Part shown: positions 50,935 to 59,757 of the stretch, one piece after another
Numbering within the stretch: position 1 is the first letter of the stretch
How the letters are laid out: the number at the start of each line of letters is the position of its first letter
Assembly (NCBI RefSeq): GCF_030408375.1
Contig: NZ_CP046530.1
Location: 310,001-374,000, forward strand
Length of the DNA: 64,000 nt
Direction of reading: 5' to 3'
Origin: Corynebacterium afermentans subsp. lipophilum
Lineage (GTDB): Bacteria; Actinomycetota; Actinomycetes; Mycobacteriales; Mycobacteriaceae
The notes under the pieces: generated by a model
What the model saw: only the letters and a program-made list of their open reading frames with translations
What the model was told of the DNA's origin: nothing
Databases searched by the model: none
Made by a program: the position numbers and the translations under genes

Positions 50935-51611
50935 CGCGACACCTCCGGGGTCGTCTCGGCCGAAGCGGATCCGGCCGCCTGCTGAGGCGCGTTAGCGCGC
51001 TGCGCGGCGACCTGTTGCGCGGCTGGGTTGGGCAGCAACTTCACGGACACCGCCGGCGGCGTCTTGAGCACACGGAACTCGTCGTTCAGCGCACGAGTGA
51101 TGCGTTCCTGCATCGCCGGGCCGGAGCCATCCTCGACCACCTGTACCTTCACGGACTTCCGGTTCGCCTTCGTGCTCACCTGCTCGCCGCCGAGGTCGCC
51201 GCGGGTGGTGAACGTCGACTTGCGGGCGATGTCCACCGGGCGGGTCCAAATGGAGGCGGGCGAATCCACGCGCACGTGCCCGTGCGGGCGCGGTTTGAAC
51301 GTGAAGAACAGCAGGATCAAACCAAGGAGCACAAGCAGAATGCCCACCACGACCGCGGTGACATCCGCTGTGAAGGAACCGAGGAAATCCCAGGTGCGGC
51401 CGAGCCAGGAACCCGACGGGGCCTCATCGCCGTAGAAGTGGTACCACAGGTCGCGTGCAGCCACACCAGCCAGCGAGAGCAAAAGCAGGCTGATGAGCAC
51501 CGCAAACCAACGCGATGCCGGGTTGCCCAGCGGCTCGTCGCCCGGGTGCGGGCCGACAGCTGCGTTGGAAGATGCTGCGTTGGCGGGCGCGGTGTTAGCG
51601 GGAGCGGTCAT
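50931..51611 (-). CDS. DUF6286-type membrane protein
   Basis: 226 residues. An Ala/Pro-rich start and two membrane segments (about 33-52 and 85-107) are followed by a C-terminal domain (VRVDSPASIWTRPVDIARKSTFTTRGDLGGEQVSTKANRKSVKVQVV) and a Gln/Ala tail. Domains of this kind occur in actinobacterial Asp23 operons and probably pair with the AmaP-like protein. The start lies 17 bases inside the preceding gene. Confidence 0.7.
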   Translation of the reverse strand: MTAPANTAPANAASSNAAVGPHPGDEPLGNPASRWFAVLISLLLLSLAGVAARDLWYHFYGDEAPSGSWLGRTWDFLGSFTADVTAVVVGILLVLLGLILLFFTFKPRPHGHVRVDSPASIWTRPVDIARKSTFTTRGDLGGEQVSTKANRKSVKVQVVEDGSGPAMQERITRALNDEFRVLKTPPAVSVKLLPNPAAQQVAAQRANAPQQAAGSASAETTPEVSR

Positions 51612-52575
51612 AGTACTTCACCACCGGTTCAATCGTGATCTGCTTAAGCGGCTTCGGCGCTGGTGCCTTGGGCACAATCACCGGCCGCGGCGCGGGTGTG
51701 GAAGACAACGGGGCCCGCGGCGCCGGCTCCACCACGATGGGTTTGAGCGGCGGGCGGTTGACCGTGATCGGCTTCAACGGCGCGCGGTTCGGCATCGGGA
51801 CATCGTGGGGCTGTGCGAAACGCTTGATGTCCACGGGCTTGAGCGCCTGCAGCGGAGGCAGCTGCGGGTGACGGGGGATAACCCCGTTCGCCTGCGGTGC
51901 CCACGGCCGGATCGGCTCCGGCGGGAACGGCACGCGCGCTTCCGTCCGCGAGGTGTGGATGGCAGCGAGGCGCTGCGGCTCCGGGACCTCGGGAGAGAAC
52001 GTGCGCACCGGCTCCGGGGTTGCAACGCTTGCCGCGCGCGGCGGCTCCGGCTGCTCGGGGTGCTCCACCTCGATCGGGGCGGGGACAACGACGTCGCGCA
52101 TGTCGTCGACAAGCGAGCGCGCCTCGACCGGCGCGAGCTGCTGAAGCGGTTTCGTCGTGGGGTGCTCCACGTGGGTCGGGGAGACCTCGATGGGGGTCGG
52201 GATCACGAAAGCCTCGTGCTCCGCCACCTGGTCCCAGGTCACGCGGCCGGTGTCGGGGAGAGTTTCCACATTGGCCACGGTGACTTTCACGCGGGAGACG
52301 TCAAGGCCCACCAGCGTGCGAATGTGCGCGATGATGGTCGCGCGCACTGCGTCGGTGATGGCAGCAACCGGGGCGGGGTAGGAGGTGGCAATTTCGGTGT
52401 CCACCGCCACTGTGCCCGTCGCCTGGTCCAACCGGGCGTTGATCCGCGGGAAGCTACGTCCCGCGAGCCCGGCCAACTTTGCGTCGATAGTCCGGCAACC
52501 CGGAACCGCCGCAGCTGCCACCTCAGCGACACGCTCGATGGTGCGCTCACTGACGTGGTAGAAGGAATTATCCAT
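51595..52575 (-). CDS. Asp23/Gls24-family protein with long proline-rich tail
   Basis: 326 residues. The N-terminal 130 form an Asp23/Gls24-type domain (SERTIERVAEVAAAAVPGCRTI ... VAVDTEIATSYPAPVAAITDAVRATIIAHIRTLVGLDVSRVKVTV). The remaining 190 are proline-rich with recurrent PLKPI-type units (APLKPITV, PPLKPIVV, QALKPVDI), which standard Asp23 proteins lack. The tail may bind partners or reach another envelope component. The start shares one base with the stop of the small membrane-protein gene upstream. Confidence 0.72.
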   Translation of the reverse strand: MDNSFYHVSERTIERVAEVAAAAVPGCRTIDAKLAGLAGRSFPRINARLDQATGTVAVDTEIATSYPAPVAAITDAVRATIIAHIRTLVGLDVSRVKVTVANVETLPDTGRVTWDQVAEHEAFVIPTPIEVSPTHVEHPTTKPLQQLAPVEARSLVDDMRDVVVPAPIEVEHPEQPEPPRAASVATPEPVRTFSPEVPEPQRLAAIHTSRTEARVPFPPEPIRPWAPQANGVIPRHPQLPPLQALKPVDIKRFAQPHDVPMPNRAPLKPITVNRPPLKPIVVEPAPRAPLSSTPAPRPVIVPKAPAPKPLKQITIEPVVKYYDRSR

Positions 52576-52775
52576 TAGCTTCGGCCTCTGCCGGTGCCGT
52601 TACTCAGGGCCGCGGACAGATCCAGACGGCCGTCGAGCTGGGCCCCGACAACCCCGCCGATGATTGTGAACAGCAGCAGCCAGAGCAGGCCCGGCCAACC
52701 GCCGAAGGTGACAAAGAAGGCGACCACAACACCAATGAGAATGCCGGTCAGCGCCTTGTTAGCAAAAAGATTCAT
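52575..52775 (-). CDS. small two-span membrane protein (DUF2273-like)
   Basis: 66 residues, almost all hydrophobic, with a central Gly-Trp-Pro turn (GGWPGLLWLLLF) and GGVVGAQLDGRLD. Small DUF2273-type proteins of this kind are regular members of Asp23 operons. Its role is unknown. Confidence 0.7.
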   Translation of the reverse strand: MNLFANKALTGILIGVVVAFFVTFGGWPGLLWLLLFTIIGGVVGAQLDGRLDLSAALSNGTGRGRS

Positions 52776-52817
52776 AATAAAACCACGTTTCGGGTTATGA
52801 GGTTGGGGCGGGCACCG

Positions 52818-53120
52818 CTACTGCGCGTCGCCTGCGACAACGTCCACGAACTCCGCGTCGGATGCGCCGAGCACAGCCGCGCGGACATCCTCGGCCACAT
52901 CCTGCACCTGGCGGCCGGACGCGACGTCGAAGACGAAGTGGACTTCAAATCCGTTTCGGCCGTCCCGCGAAATGGCCTTCAGGCCTTCGATACGGGCGTT
53001 GGGCAGGTAGGTCGCAATCTCGCCGACACGGCCGCCGTGCAATGCGGCGACCCCGTCGACGGCGACGGCGGCATCGCGGACGCCCTCCGCAACCTCGCGG
53101 CTAACGGGGGTGTACGCCAT
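52818..53120 (-). CDS. small Asp23/Gls24-like protein
   Basis: 100 residues, a single Asp23-like domain: VSREVAEGVRDAAVAVDGVAALHGG, FEVHFVFDVASGRQVQDVAEDVRAAVL. Starts four bases after the preceding gene's stop, in the same operon. Confidence 0.72.
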   Translation of the reverse strand: MAYTPVSREVAEGVRDAAVAVDGVAALHGGRVGEIATYLPNARIEGLKAISRDGRNGFEVHFVFDVASGRQVQDVAEDVRAAVLGASDAEFVDVVAGDAQ

Positions 53121-53123
53121 GGC

Positions 53124-53684
53124 TTACTGGTTGATCGGCTGGTTGACGGCCTGGTAGTTGGCGTTGGAGTTGGTCTCCTCGTACTGCTCAGCGCCCTCCT
53201 GCTCCGGCAGGTGCACGTCGTGCACGGTGACGTCGACGCGGTCGACGACCAGGCCGGTCATGCGGGTGATGGCGACGGTGACGTTCTCACGGATCGCGTT
53301 CGCGAGCTCGTGGATAGCAACGCCGTACTCAGCGATGATGGCAACCGCGACGGAAGCGTGGCCGTCCTCGACAGCGACGTTGACGCCCTGCTGGACGTTG
53401 GTGGAGGAGGTCAGGGACTCGCGCACAGCGCCCCACATACGGGCTGCGCCGCCGCCGAGGTTGTTCACGCCGGAGACCTCGCGGGCAGCAATGCCTGCGA
53501 TCTTGCCCACAACGTTGTCGTCGATGACGGTGGAGCCGTGCTCGGTCTCCAGGTTTTCGTTGCGCGGGCGAACCTGCTCCGGCTCCACGGCGGTGGAGGA
53601 GGAAGCCGGGGTGTTTGCGCCGGTCTTCGCTGCAGCAGTGTTCGGGGTGTTTGCAGAGGTCTCGGTGGTGTTCTTGTCGGCCAT
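53124..53684 (-). CDS. Asp23/Gls24-family envelope stress protein
   Basis: 186 residues from ATG 53684, which has an AAAGGA ribosome site. A disordered Thr/Ala N-terminus (about 1-50) is followed by a full Asp23 domain: STVIDDNVVGKIAGIAAREVSGVNNLGGG, VNVAVEDGHASVAVAIIAEYGVAIHELANAIRENV and MTGLVVDRVDVTVHDVHLPE. It heads a six-gene operon ending with the AmaP-like protein. Open frame upstream of this ATG is untranslated leader. Members protect the envelope under stress, and the mechanism is poorly known. Confidence 0.85.
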   Translation of the reverse strand: MADKNTTETSANTPNTAAAKTGANTPASSSTAVEPEQVRPRNENLETEHGSTVIDDNVVGKIAGIAAREVSGVNNLGGGAARMWGAVRESLTSSTNVQQGVNVAVEDGHASVAVAIIAEYGVAIHELANAIRENVTVAITRMTGLVVDRVDVTVHDVHLPEQEGAEQYEETNSNANYQAVNQPINQ

Positions 53685-54274
53685 GACGGTCCTTTCGTTC
53701 TGTAAATACTGTGAATCCGCGCGTCCTGAATTACGAAGCGCACGGCCTAGAAACAAAGGGTACACACATATTTCAGGTAGAGCTGGGCCACAAACAAGGT
53801 GATACCAAGTTGAAATAATCCGGGACTGGCCGAAGGTTCGTCGAGAAGCGGGCTTGTGCTTCCTGCAACCTTGTGTTTTAATACCCGGGTTGCCTTGACA
53901 TGGGTCGGAATAAACCGGCCGGTGGCCAGGCAAACATGACACCTTCCAACCGGAAGAACCGGAGAAGGGCCATGGTAAATTCACAGCGGCAGTACGCAAG
54001 GGTCACGCGCCCTTCCGAGTCTGACACCCAGGCATGTGCTTATAGACGGACACGCCTTGGCGGAAGCACTGAAACAGCATGAATTTGCTCGGTCACCTTC
54101 CGGACGTGTCATGACAGTCAGAAACGACACTGGCGTTGAGCCATGGGCCCAGCCCGGACAACGTTATAGAGAAACTAGAAGCTACAAACCCCACCGCTTC
54201 GGCCCGTTTCTCACTCCGTTCGAAACGAGCGGAAGAGAAAAGGACGAACGTGGGGATGCGAGGAAGAGGTAAGC
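53685..54274. promoter_or_regulatory. divergent promoter region and S10 operon leader
   Basis: 590 bases without a gene. The leftward side serves the Asp23 operon and the rightward side the S10 operon. Candidate rightward elements are TTGTGC (53854) with TAATAC (53879-53884) at long spacing, and TTGACA (53895-53900) without a matching -10. GCAACC/GGTTGC arms enclose the TAATAC. Neither promoter can be fixed by eye. The long leader leaves room for ribosomal-protein feedback. Confidence 0.4.
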
Positions 54275-54580
54275 GTGGCGGGACAGAAGATCCGCATCAG
54301 GCTCAAGGCTTACGACCACGAGGCGATCGACGCATCCGCGAAGAAGATCGTCGAGACGGTCACCCGCACGGGTGCCCGCGTCGTTGGCCCGGTGCCGTTG
54401 CCCACCCAGAAGAACGTGTACGCCGTTATTCGTTCTCCCCACAAGTACAAGGATTCTCGCGAGCACTTCGAGATGCGCACTCACAAGCGCCTCATCGACA
54501 TTCTCGACCCGACGCCCAAGACGGTGGACGCGCTCATGCGCATCGACCTGCCGGCAAGCGTCGACGTGAACATCCAGTAG
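54275..54580 (+). CDS. rpsJ: 30S ribosomal protein S10
   Basis: 101 residues, GTG start with GAAGAGG upstream. Conserved [22 protein letters not shown] and [18 protein letters not shown]. First gene of the S10 operon; S10 also serves in NusB/NusE antitermination. Confidence 0.97.
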   Translation: MAGQKIRIRLKAYDHEAIDASAKKIVETVTRTGARVVGPVPLPTQKNVYAVIRSPHKYKDSREHFEMRTHKRLIDILDPTPKTVDALMRIDLPASVDVNIQ

Positions 54581-54616
54581 AGCAATCCCCAACGCAAGTA
54601 GTGGAGAACTAACAAC

Positions 54617-55273
54617 ATGTCTGAGAACCAGATCAAGGGCATTCTGGGCAAGAAGCTCGGCATGACCCAGATCTTCGACGAAGACAACCGAGTTATCCCG
54701 GTTACCGTCGTCGAAGCTGGGCCGTGCGTGGTCACCCAGATCCGTACCCCTGAGACCGATGGCTACTCCGCCATCCAGATCGCCTACGGCGACATCGATC
54801 CCCGTAAGGCAAAGAAGCCGCAGGCCGGCCACTTCAAGAAGGCCGGCGTGAACCCGCGCCGTTTCGTCACCGAGATCCGCATGGATGACACCTCTGGTTA
54901 CGAACTCGGCCAGGAATTCAACGCAACCATCTTCGAGGGCGACTCCTACGTGGACGTCGCCGGCACCACCAAGGGTCACGGCTACGCCGGCGCTATGAAG
55001 CGCCACGGCTTCGCCGGCCAGGGTGCCGCACACGGTAACCAGGCTTCGCACCGCCGCGTGGGCTCCATCGGCGCCTGCGCAACCCCGGGCCGCGTGTTCA
55101 AGGGCACGCGCATGGCAGGCCGTATGGGCGGTAACCGCGTTACCACCCAGAACCTGAAGATCCAACGCATCGACGGCGACAACAACCTCATCCTGATCAA
55201 GGGCGCCATCCCGGGCGCTAAGGGTTCCGTTGTTACCGTCAAGACCGCAGTGAAGGGCGGTGCTCACGCATGA
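54617..55273 (+). CDS. rplC: 50S ribosomal protein L3
   Basis: 218 residues with [14 protein letters not shown] and the central [27 protein letters not shown] loop that reaches the peptidyl-transferase centre. Overlaps rplD by four bases. Confidence 0.97.
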   Translation: MSENQIKGILGKKLGMTQIFDEDNRVIPVTVVEAGPCVVTQIRTPETDGYSAIQIAYGDIDPRKAKKPQAGHFKKAGVNPRRFVTEIRMDDTSGYELGQEFNATIFEGDSYVDVAGTTKGHGYAGAMKRHGFAGQGAAHGNQASHRRVGSIGACATPGRVFKGTRMAGRMGGNRVTTQNLKIQRIDGDNNLILIKGAIPGAKGSVVTVKTAVKGGAHA

Positions 55274-55935
55274 CGAACCTGACGCTTGACGTCCACACCG
55301 CTGACGGAGCCACCAAGGGCTCTGTCGATCTCCCGGCCGAGTTCTTCGACCGCGAGGCATCCGTGGCGCTGATGCACCAGGTTGTGAACGCACAGCTTGC
55401 TGCCGCACGCCAGGGCACCCACGCGACGAAGACTCGCGGCATGGTCTCCGGTGGCGGCAAGAAGCCGTTCCGCCAGAAGGGCACCGGCCGCGCACGCCAG
55501 GGTTCCATCCGTGCCCCGCACTACACCGGCGGTGGCACCGTGCACGGTCCGCAGCCGCGTTCCTACGCGCAGCGCACCCCTAAGAAGATGATCAAGGCTG
55601 CCCTCGCGGGCGCCCTGACCAACCGCGCACAGAACGAGCGCATCCACATCGTGGAGGACCTGGTTCCGGGCCAGACCCCGTCGACCAAGTCCGCCCGCGC
55701 TTTCATCGAGCGCCTCACGGACCGCAAGTCGGTTCTGCTGGTGATCGGCCGTGATGACCAGAACTCCCGTCTTTCCGCAAGGAACCTGCCGGGCGTCCAC
55801 GTCATTGAGCCGACTCAGCTGAACGCATACGACGTACTCAACGCTGACGATGTCGTGTTCTCGGTCGAGGCGCTGCACACCTTCGTCAACCGCGGCAAGG
55901 AGCTCGCTACCGCCGCTGCGGAGGAGGAGAAGTAA
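55270..55935 (+). CDS. rplD: 50S ribosomal protein L4
   Basis: 221 residues. The tunnel-lining loop [25 protein letters not shown] is intact, with no macrolide-resistance insertions evident. Directly abuts rplW. Confidence 0.97.
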   Translation: MTNLTLDVHTADGATKGSVDLPAEFFDREASVALMHQVVNAQLAAARQGTHATKTRGMVSGGGKKPFRQKGTGRARQGSIRAPHYTGGGTVHGPQPRSYAQRTPKKMIKAALAGALTNRAQNERIHIVEDLVPGQTPSTKSARAFIERLTDRKSVLLVIGRDDQNSRLSARNLPGVHVIEPTQLNAYDVLNADDVVFSVEALHTFVNRGKELATAAAEEEK

Positions 55936-56241
55936 ATGGCTAAGATCGCGAACCCGCGCGACATCATCATCGCGCCCGTGCTCTCTGAGAAGAGCTACGG
56001 CCTGATGGAGCAGAACACCTACACGTTCTTCGTCGCTCCGTCGGCCAACAAGACCCAGATCAAGATTGCCGTGGAGCAGATCTTCGGCGTCGACGTCGCT
56101 TCGGTGAACACCGTCAACCGCGAGGGCAAGCGCAAGCGTTCCCGCACCGGCTACGGCCAGCGCAAGGACACCAAGCGCGCCTACGTCACGCTCCGCGAGG
56201 GCAGCGACTCCATCGACATCTTCGGAGGTGCGACGGCCTAA
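55936..56241 (+). CDS. rplW: 50S ribosomal protein L23
   Basis: 101 residues: [36 protein letters not shown] and the tunnel-exit loop [18 protein letters not shown]23 is the docking point for trigger factor and SRP. Confidence 0.97.
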   Translation: MAKIANPRDIIIAPVLSEKSYGLMEQNTYTFFVAPSANKTQIKIAVEQIFGVDVASVNTVNREGKRKRSRTGYGQRKDTKRAYVTLREGSDSIDIFGGATA

Positions 56242-56283
56242 CGGCTATCGCACAGCGAAGAGGACGATAGAAAAGGAACCATT

Positions 56284-57117
56284 ATGGCTATTCGTAAATA
56301 CAAGCCGACAACTCCGGGTCGCCGTGCCAGCTCCGTCTCCGCGTTCGACGAGATCACTCGCTCGACCCCGGAAAAGTCGCTGCTGCGCCCGCTCCCGAAG
56401 AAGGGTGGCCGTAACTCCCACGGCCACATCACAACCCGTCACCGCGGCGGCGGCCACAAGCGCCGCTGGCGCGTGATCGATTTCCGCCGCTCCGACAAGG
56501 ACGGCGTGCTGGCAAAGGTCGCTCACATCGAGTACGACCCGAACCGCACCGCAAACATTGCGCTGCTGCACTACTTCGACGGCGAAAAGCGCTACATAAT
56601 CGCGCCGAAGGGCCTGACCCAGGGCACGATCGTCGAGGCTGGTCCGAACGCCGACATCAAGGTCGGCAACAACCTGCCGCTGCGCAACATCCCGACCGGT
56701 ACGACCATCCACGCAGTGGAGCTCAAGCCGGGTGCTGGTGCGAAGCTCGCCCGCTCTGCAGGCGCTTCCATTCAGCTGCTGGGTAAGGAAGGCAACTACG
56801 CAGTCCTGCGTATGCCGTCTTCCGAAATCCGCCGCGTGGACATCCGCTGCCGCGCCACCATCGGCGAGGTTGGCAACGCCGACCAGATCAACATCCGCTG
56901 GGGCAAGGCCGGCCGTATGCGCTGGAAGGGCTGGCGCCCGACCGTGCGTGGTGTGGTTATGAACCCGGTCGACCACCCGCACGGTGGTGGCGAGGGCAAG
57001 ACCTCGGGTGGCCGCCACCCGGTGTCGCCGTGGGGCCAGAAGGAAGGCCGCACCCGCAACCCGAACCGTTATTCCAACAACATGATCGTGCGGCGTCGCC
57101 GCTCGAAGAAGCGCTAA
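56284..57117 (+). CDS. rplB: 50S ribosomal protein L2
   Basis: 277 residues with [19 protein letters not shown], the [26 protein letters not shown] motif including the functionally important His, and a basic C-terminus RRRRSKKR. Needed for subunit joining and peptidyl transfer. Confidence 0.97.
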   Translation: MAIRKYKPTTPGRRASSVSAFDEITRSTPEKSLLRPLPKKGGRNSHGHITTRHRGGGHKRRWRVIDFRRSDKDGVLAKVAHIEYDPNRTANIALLHYFDGEKRYIIAPKGLTQGTIVEAGPNADIKVGNNLPLRNIPTGTTIHAVELKPGAGAKLARSAGASIQLLGKEGNYAVLRMPSSEIRRVDIRCRATIGEVGNADQINIRWGKAGRMRWKGWRPTVRGVVMNPVDHPHGGGEGKTSGGRHPVSPWGQKEGRTRNPNRYSNNMIVRRRRSKKR

Positions 57118-57133
57118 GAGGAGGTAAACAGAC

Positions 57134-57409
57134 ATGCCACGTAGCCTGAAGAAAGGCCCGTTCGTCGATGAGCACCTCCTCAACAAGGTGGACGCTCAGA
57201 ACGATGCTGGTACCAAGCAGGTCATCAAGACCTGGTCGCGCCGTTCGACCATTCTCCCCGATTTCATCGGTCACACCTTCGCCGTCCACGACGGCCGTAA
57301 GCACGTGCCGGTGTTCGTCGACGAGTCCATGGTCGGCCACAAGCTCGGCGAGTTTGCACCGACCAAGACCTTCAAGGGTCACGTCAAGGAACAGAAGGGA
57401 CGTCGATAA
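57134..57409 (+). CDS. rpsS: 30S ribosomal protein S19
   Basis: 91 residues: [35 protein letters not shown] and [13 protein letters not shown]. The stop codon lies in one of the GTCGATAAGC copies (57402-57411). Confidence 0.97.
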   Translation: MPRSLKKGPFVDEHLLNKVDAQNDAGTKQVIKTWSRRSTILPDFIGHTFAVHDGRKHVPVFVDESMVGHKLGEFAPTKTFKGHVKEQKGRR

Positions 57410-57412
57410 GCA

Positions 57413-57772
57413 ATGGCTGACACCATCACCACTGCATCCGCGACGGCCAAGTTTGTCCGCGTCTCGCCGATGAAGGCCCGCCGCGTGCTGGCTCTCGTCC
57501 GCGGTAAGGACGTTGCCGAGGCCCTCGCGATCCTGAAGTACGCGCCGCAGGGTGCTGCCAAGGACGTTGCGAAGGTTGTCGCCTCCGCAGCAGCCAACGC
57601 TGAGAACAACTTCGGCCTGGACCCGCGCACGCTCGTCATCTCCGAGTGCTACGCAAACGAGGGTCCGACGATGCGCCGCTACCAGCCGCGCGCTCAGGGC
57701 CGCGCCTTCCAGATCCGGAAGCGCACCTCCCACATCACCGTTGTTGTCGAGTCCAAGGAAGGGGCCAAGTAA
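57413..57772 (+). CDS. rplV: 50S ribosomal protein L22
   Basis: 119 residues: [19 protein letters not shown] and the tunnel hairpin [25 protein letters not shown]. Its TAA overlaps the rpsC ATG by one base. Confidence 0.97.
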   Translation: MADTITTASATAKFVRVSPMKARRVLALVRGKDVAEALAILKYAPQGAAKDVAKVVASAAANAENNFGLDPRTLVISECYANEGPTMRRYQPRAQGRAFQIRKRTSHITVVVESKEGAK

Positions 57773-58515
57773 TGGGCCAGAAGATTCACCCGCACGGCCT
57801 GCGCCTGGGTATCACTTCCGACTGGAAGTCCCACTGGTACGCCGACAAGAACTACGCCGACTACGTTGCGGAGGACATCAAGGTCCGCGAGTGGCTTGAG
57901 AAGAACCTCGAGCGCGCCGGCATCTCCGACATCGTCATCGAGCGCACCCGCGACCGCGTGCGTGTGGACATCCACACCGCTCGTCCGGGCATCGTCATCG
58001 GCCGCCGCGGCGCCGAGGCCGACCGCATCCGCCGCGAGCTGGAGAAGCTCACCGGCAAGATGGTCGCGCTGAACATCATCGAGGTCAAGAACATCGATGC
58101 CGACGCAACCCTGGTTGCGCAGTCCATCGCCGAGCAGCTGGTCAACCGTGTCGCGTTCCGTCGCGCCATGCGTAAGGCCATCCAGTCCGCGATGCGCAAC
58201 CCGCAGGTCAAGGGCATCAAGGTTATGACGTCCGGCCGCCTCGGCGGCGCGGAAATGTCCCGTGTCGAGCGTTACCACGAGGGTCGCGTTCCGCTGCACA
58301 CCCTGCGTGCGGAGATCGACTACGGCACGGCAGAAGCACACACCACCTTCGGCGTCATCGGCGTCAAGGTGTGGATCTACAAGGGCGACGTCGTGGGCGG
58401 TGTCCGCGAGTCCGAGCTGAACGCCCCGAAGAACGAGCGCGGTGGCCGAGGCGACCGTCGCCCGCGTCGCGGTGGCCAGCGTCGCCAGCGTGCAGAGCAG
58501 AAGAAGGAGGGCTAA
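57772..58515 (+). CDS. rpsC: 30S ribosomal protein S3
   Basis: 247 residues from ATG 57772 ([15 protein letters not shown]). The KH domain is [26 protein letters not shown]-terminal tail rich in R, G and K. An open extension upstream lies inside rplV and is not coding. Confidence 0.97.
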   Translation: MGQKIHPHGLRLGITSDWKSHWYADKNYADYVAEDIKVREWLEKNLERAGISDIVIERTRDRVRVDIHTARPGIVIGRRGAEADRIRRELEKLTGKMVALNIIEVKNIDADATLVAQSIAEQLVNRVAFRRAMRKAIQSAMRNPQVKGIKVMTSGRLGGAEMSRVERYHEGRVPLHTLRAEIDYGTAEAHTTFGVIGVKVWIYKGDVVGGVRESELNAPKNERGGRGDRRPRRGGQRRQRAEQKKEG

Positions 58516-58518
58516 TTC

Positions 58519-58935
58519 ATGCTCATCCCTAAGCGCGTGAAGTACCGCCGTCAGCACCGCCCGAACCGCTCGGGTGTGTCCAAGGGCGGCAACACCATCA
58601 CCTTCGGCGACTACGGCCTGCAGGCACTCGAGCCGGCGTACATCACCAACCGCCAGATCGAGTCCGCACGTATCGCCATCAACCGCCACGTCAAGCGTGG
58701 TGGCAAGGTGTGGATCAACATCTTCCCGGACCGTCCGTTGACCCAGAAGCCGCTCGGCGTGCGTATGGGTTCCGGTAAGGGCCCGGTAGAGAAGTGGGTG
58801 GCCAACGTTAAGCCTGGCCGCATCCTCTTCGAAATGTCCTACCCGAACGAGGAGACTGCAATTGAGGCTCTGCGCCGCGCTGGCGCGAAGCTTCCGTGCA
58901 AGGTCCGCGTGATCAAGAAGGAGGACCAGTTCTAA
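58519..58935 (+). CDS. rplP: 50S ribosomal protein L16
   Basis: 138 residues: [34 protein letters not shown] and [17 protein letters not shown]. Contacts the A-site tRNA. Its stop overlaps the rpmC start by one base. Confidence 0.97.
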   Translation: MLIPKRVKYRRQHRPNRSGVSKGGNTITFGDYGLQALEPAYITNRQIESARIAINRHVKRGGKVWINIFPDRPLTQKPLGVRMGSGKGPVEKWVANVKPGRILFEMSYPNEETAIEALRRAGAKLPCKVRVIKKEDQF

Positions 58936-59174
58936 TGGCAACCGGTACCCCCGCATCTGAATTCCGTGAGCTGAGCGATGACGAGCTGCGCACCCGCCTG
59001 ACCGAGGCGAAGGAAGAGCTGTTCAACCTGCGCTTCCAGCTTGCTACCGGCCAGCTCACCAACAACCGCCGCATCTCCACCGTGAAGCGCGACATCGCTC
59101 GCATCTACACGGTGCTGCGCGAGCGCGAGCTCGGCCTGTCCGTCGTCCCAGAGTCCACGGGAGCTGAGGCATAA
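58935..59174 (+). CDS. rpmC: 50S ribosomal protein L29
   Basis: 79 residues from ATG 58935: [39 protein letters not shown], the usual two-helix protein with a slightly long C-terminal tail. Confidence 0.96.
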   Translation: MATGTPASEFRELSDDELRTRLTEAKEELFNLRFQLATGQLTNNRRISTVKRDIARIYTVLRERELGLSVVPESTGAEA

Positions 59175-59176
59175 CC

Positions 59177-59461
59177 ATGAGTGAGGCAAACGTGACTGAG
59201 AACACCAAGGTCAAGGCAGTGCAGAAGCGTCGTCGTGGCTACGTCGTGTCCGACAAGATGGACAAGACGATCGTCGTTGAGGTCGAGGACCGTAAGTCCC
59301 ACGCCTTGTACGGCAAGATCGTGCGTACCACCACTCGCGTGAAGGCACACGACGAGGACAACACCGCCGGCGTCGGCGACCTCGTTGTCATCGAGGAGAC
59401 GCGTCCGCTGTCCAAGGACAAGCACTTCCGTCTCGTCGACATCATCGAGAAGGCTCGCTAA
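59177..59461 (+). CDS. rpsQ: 30S ribosomal protein S17
   Basis: 94 residues: [32 protein letters not shown] and [23 protein letters not shown]. Last gene of this operon; the spc genes (rplN, rplX, rplE) do not follow. Confidence 0.97.
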   Translation: MSEANVTENTKVKAVQKRRRGYVVSDKMDKTIVVEVEDRKSHALYGKIVRTTTRVKAHDEDNTAGVGDLVVIEETRPLSKDKHFRLVDIIEKAR

Positions 59462-59484
59462 GAGCACTTAGCTTCTCGACGACG

Positions 59485-59516
59485 TACCCGTCCAACCTGT
59501 GTTGGGCGGGTATTTT
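59485..59516 (+). terminator. terminator closing the S10 operon after rpsQ
   Basis: TACCCGTCCAAC (59485-59496) pairs with GTTGGGCGGGTA (59501-59512, one G-T pair), followed by TTTTCG. Confidence 0.85.
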
Positions 59517-59524
59517 CGTTTTTG

Positions 59525-59662
59525 GTGGGTCCCATCACGCAAGTTCGACAAGTGTTTACCTGGATTTCCCACTGGCCGGACGGTGTCGACTACGTTCCGC
59601 GCCCGGCTGTTGCACAGGTGTTCCGCACCGACGGCCAGAAGATCGGCATGGAAAAGGCATAA
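59525..59662 (+). pseudogene. short gene remnant between two terminators
   Basis: 45 codons from GTG 59525 to TAA 59662 read VFTWISHWPDGVDYVPRP then AVAQVFRTDGQKIGMEKA. The composition is protein-like but too short for a known domain, and no ribosome site is seen. A full terminator follows 15 bases after the stop, as if this were the 3' end of a once-longer gene whose 5' part was lost at the rpsQ junction. A genuine microprotein is the alternative. Confidence 0.35.
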
Positions 59663-59676
59663 GGTGCAATCCGATT

Positions 59677-59720
59677 AACCCCGCCGCTGACCACGAATGT
59701 GGTCCGGGGCGGGTTTTCAC
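59677..59720 (+). terminator. terminator before glmS
   Basis: The outer arms AACCC-GCC/GGCGGGTT (59677-59685, 59708-59715) and inner GACCAC/GTGGTC form a long hairpin ending in TTTT. Confidence 0.75.
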
Positions 59721-59744
59721 TTTTTACAGACCCCTATACAGGAG

Positions 59745-59750
59745 TACGAT
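59745..59750 (+). promoter_or_regulatory. -10 element TACGAT of leaderless glmS
   Basis: Ends 7 bases before ATG 59758; no ribosome site. Confidence 0.5.
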
Positions 59751-59757
59751 TTTTCCC

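Noticed and set aside
53685..53999. N-terminal extension of the first Asp23 gene
   Set aside because: ATG 53684 has a clear ribosome site and the extension is not protein-like; it is the leader.
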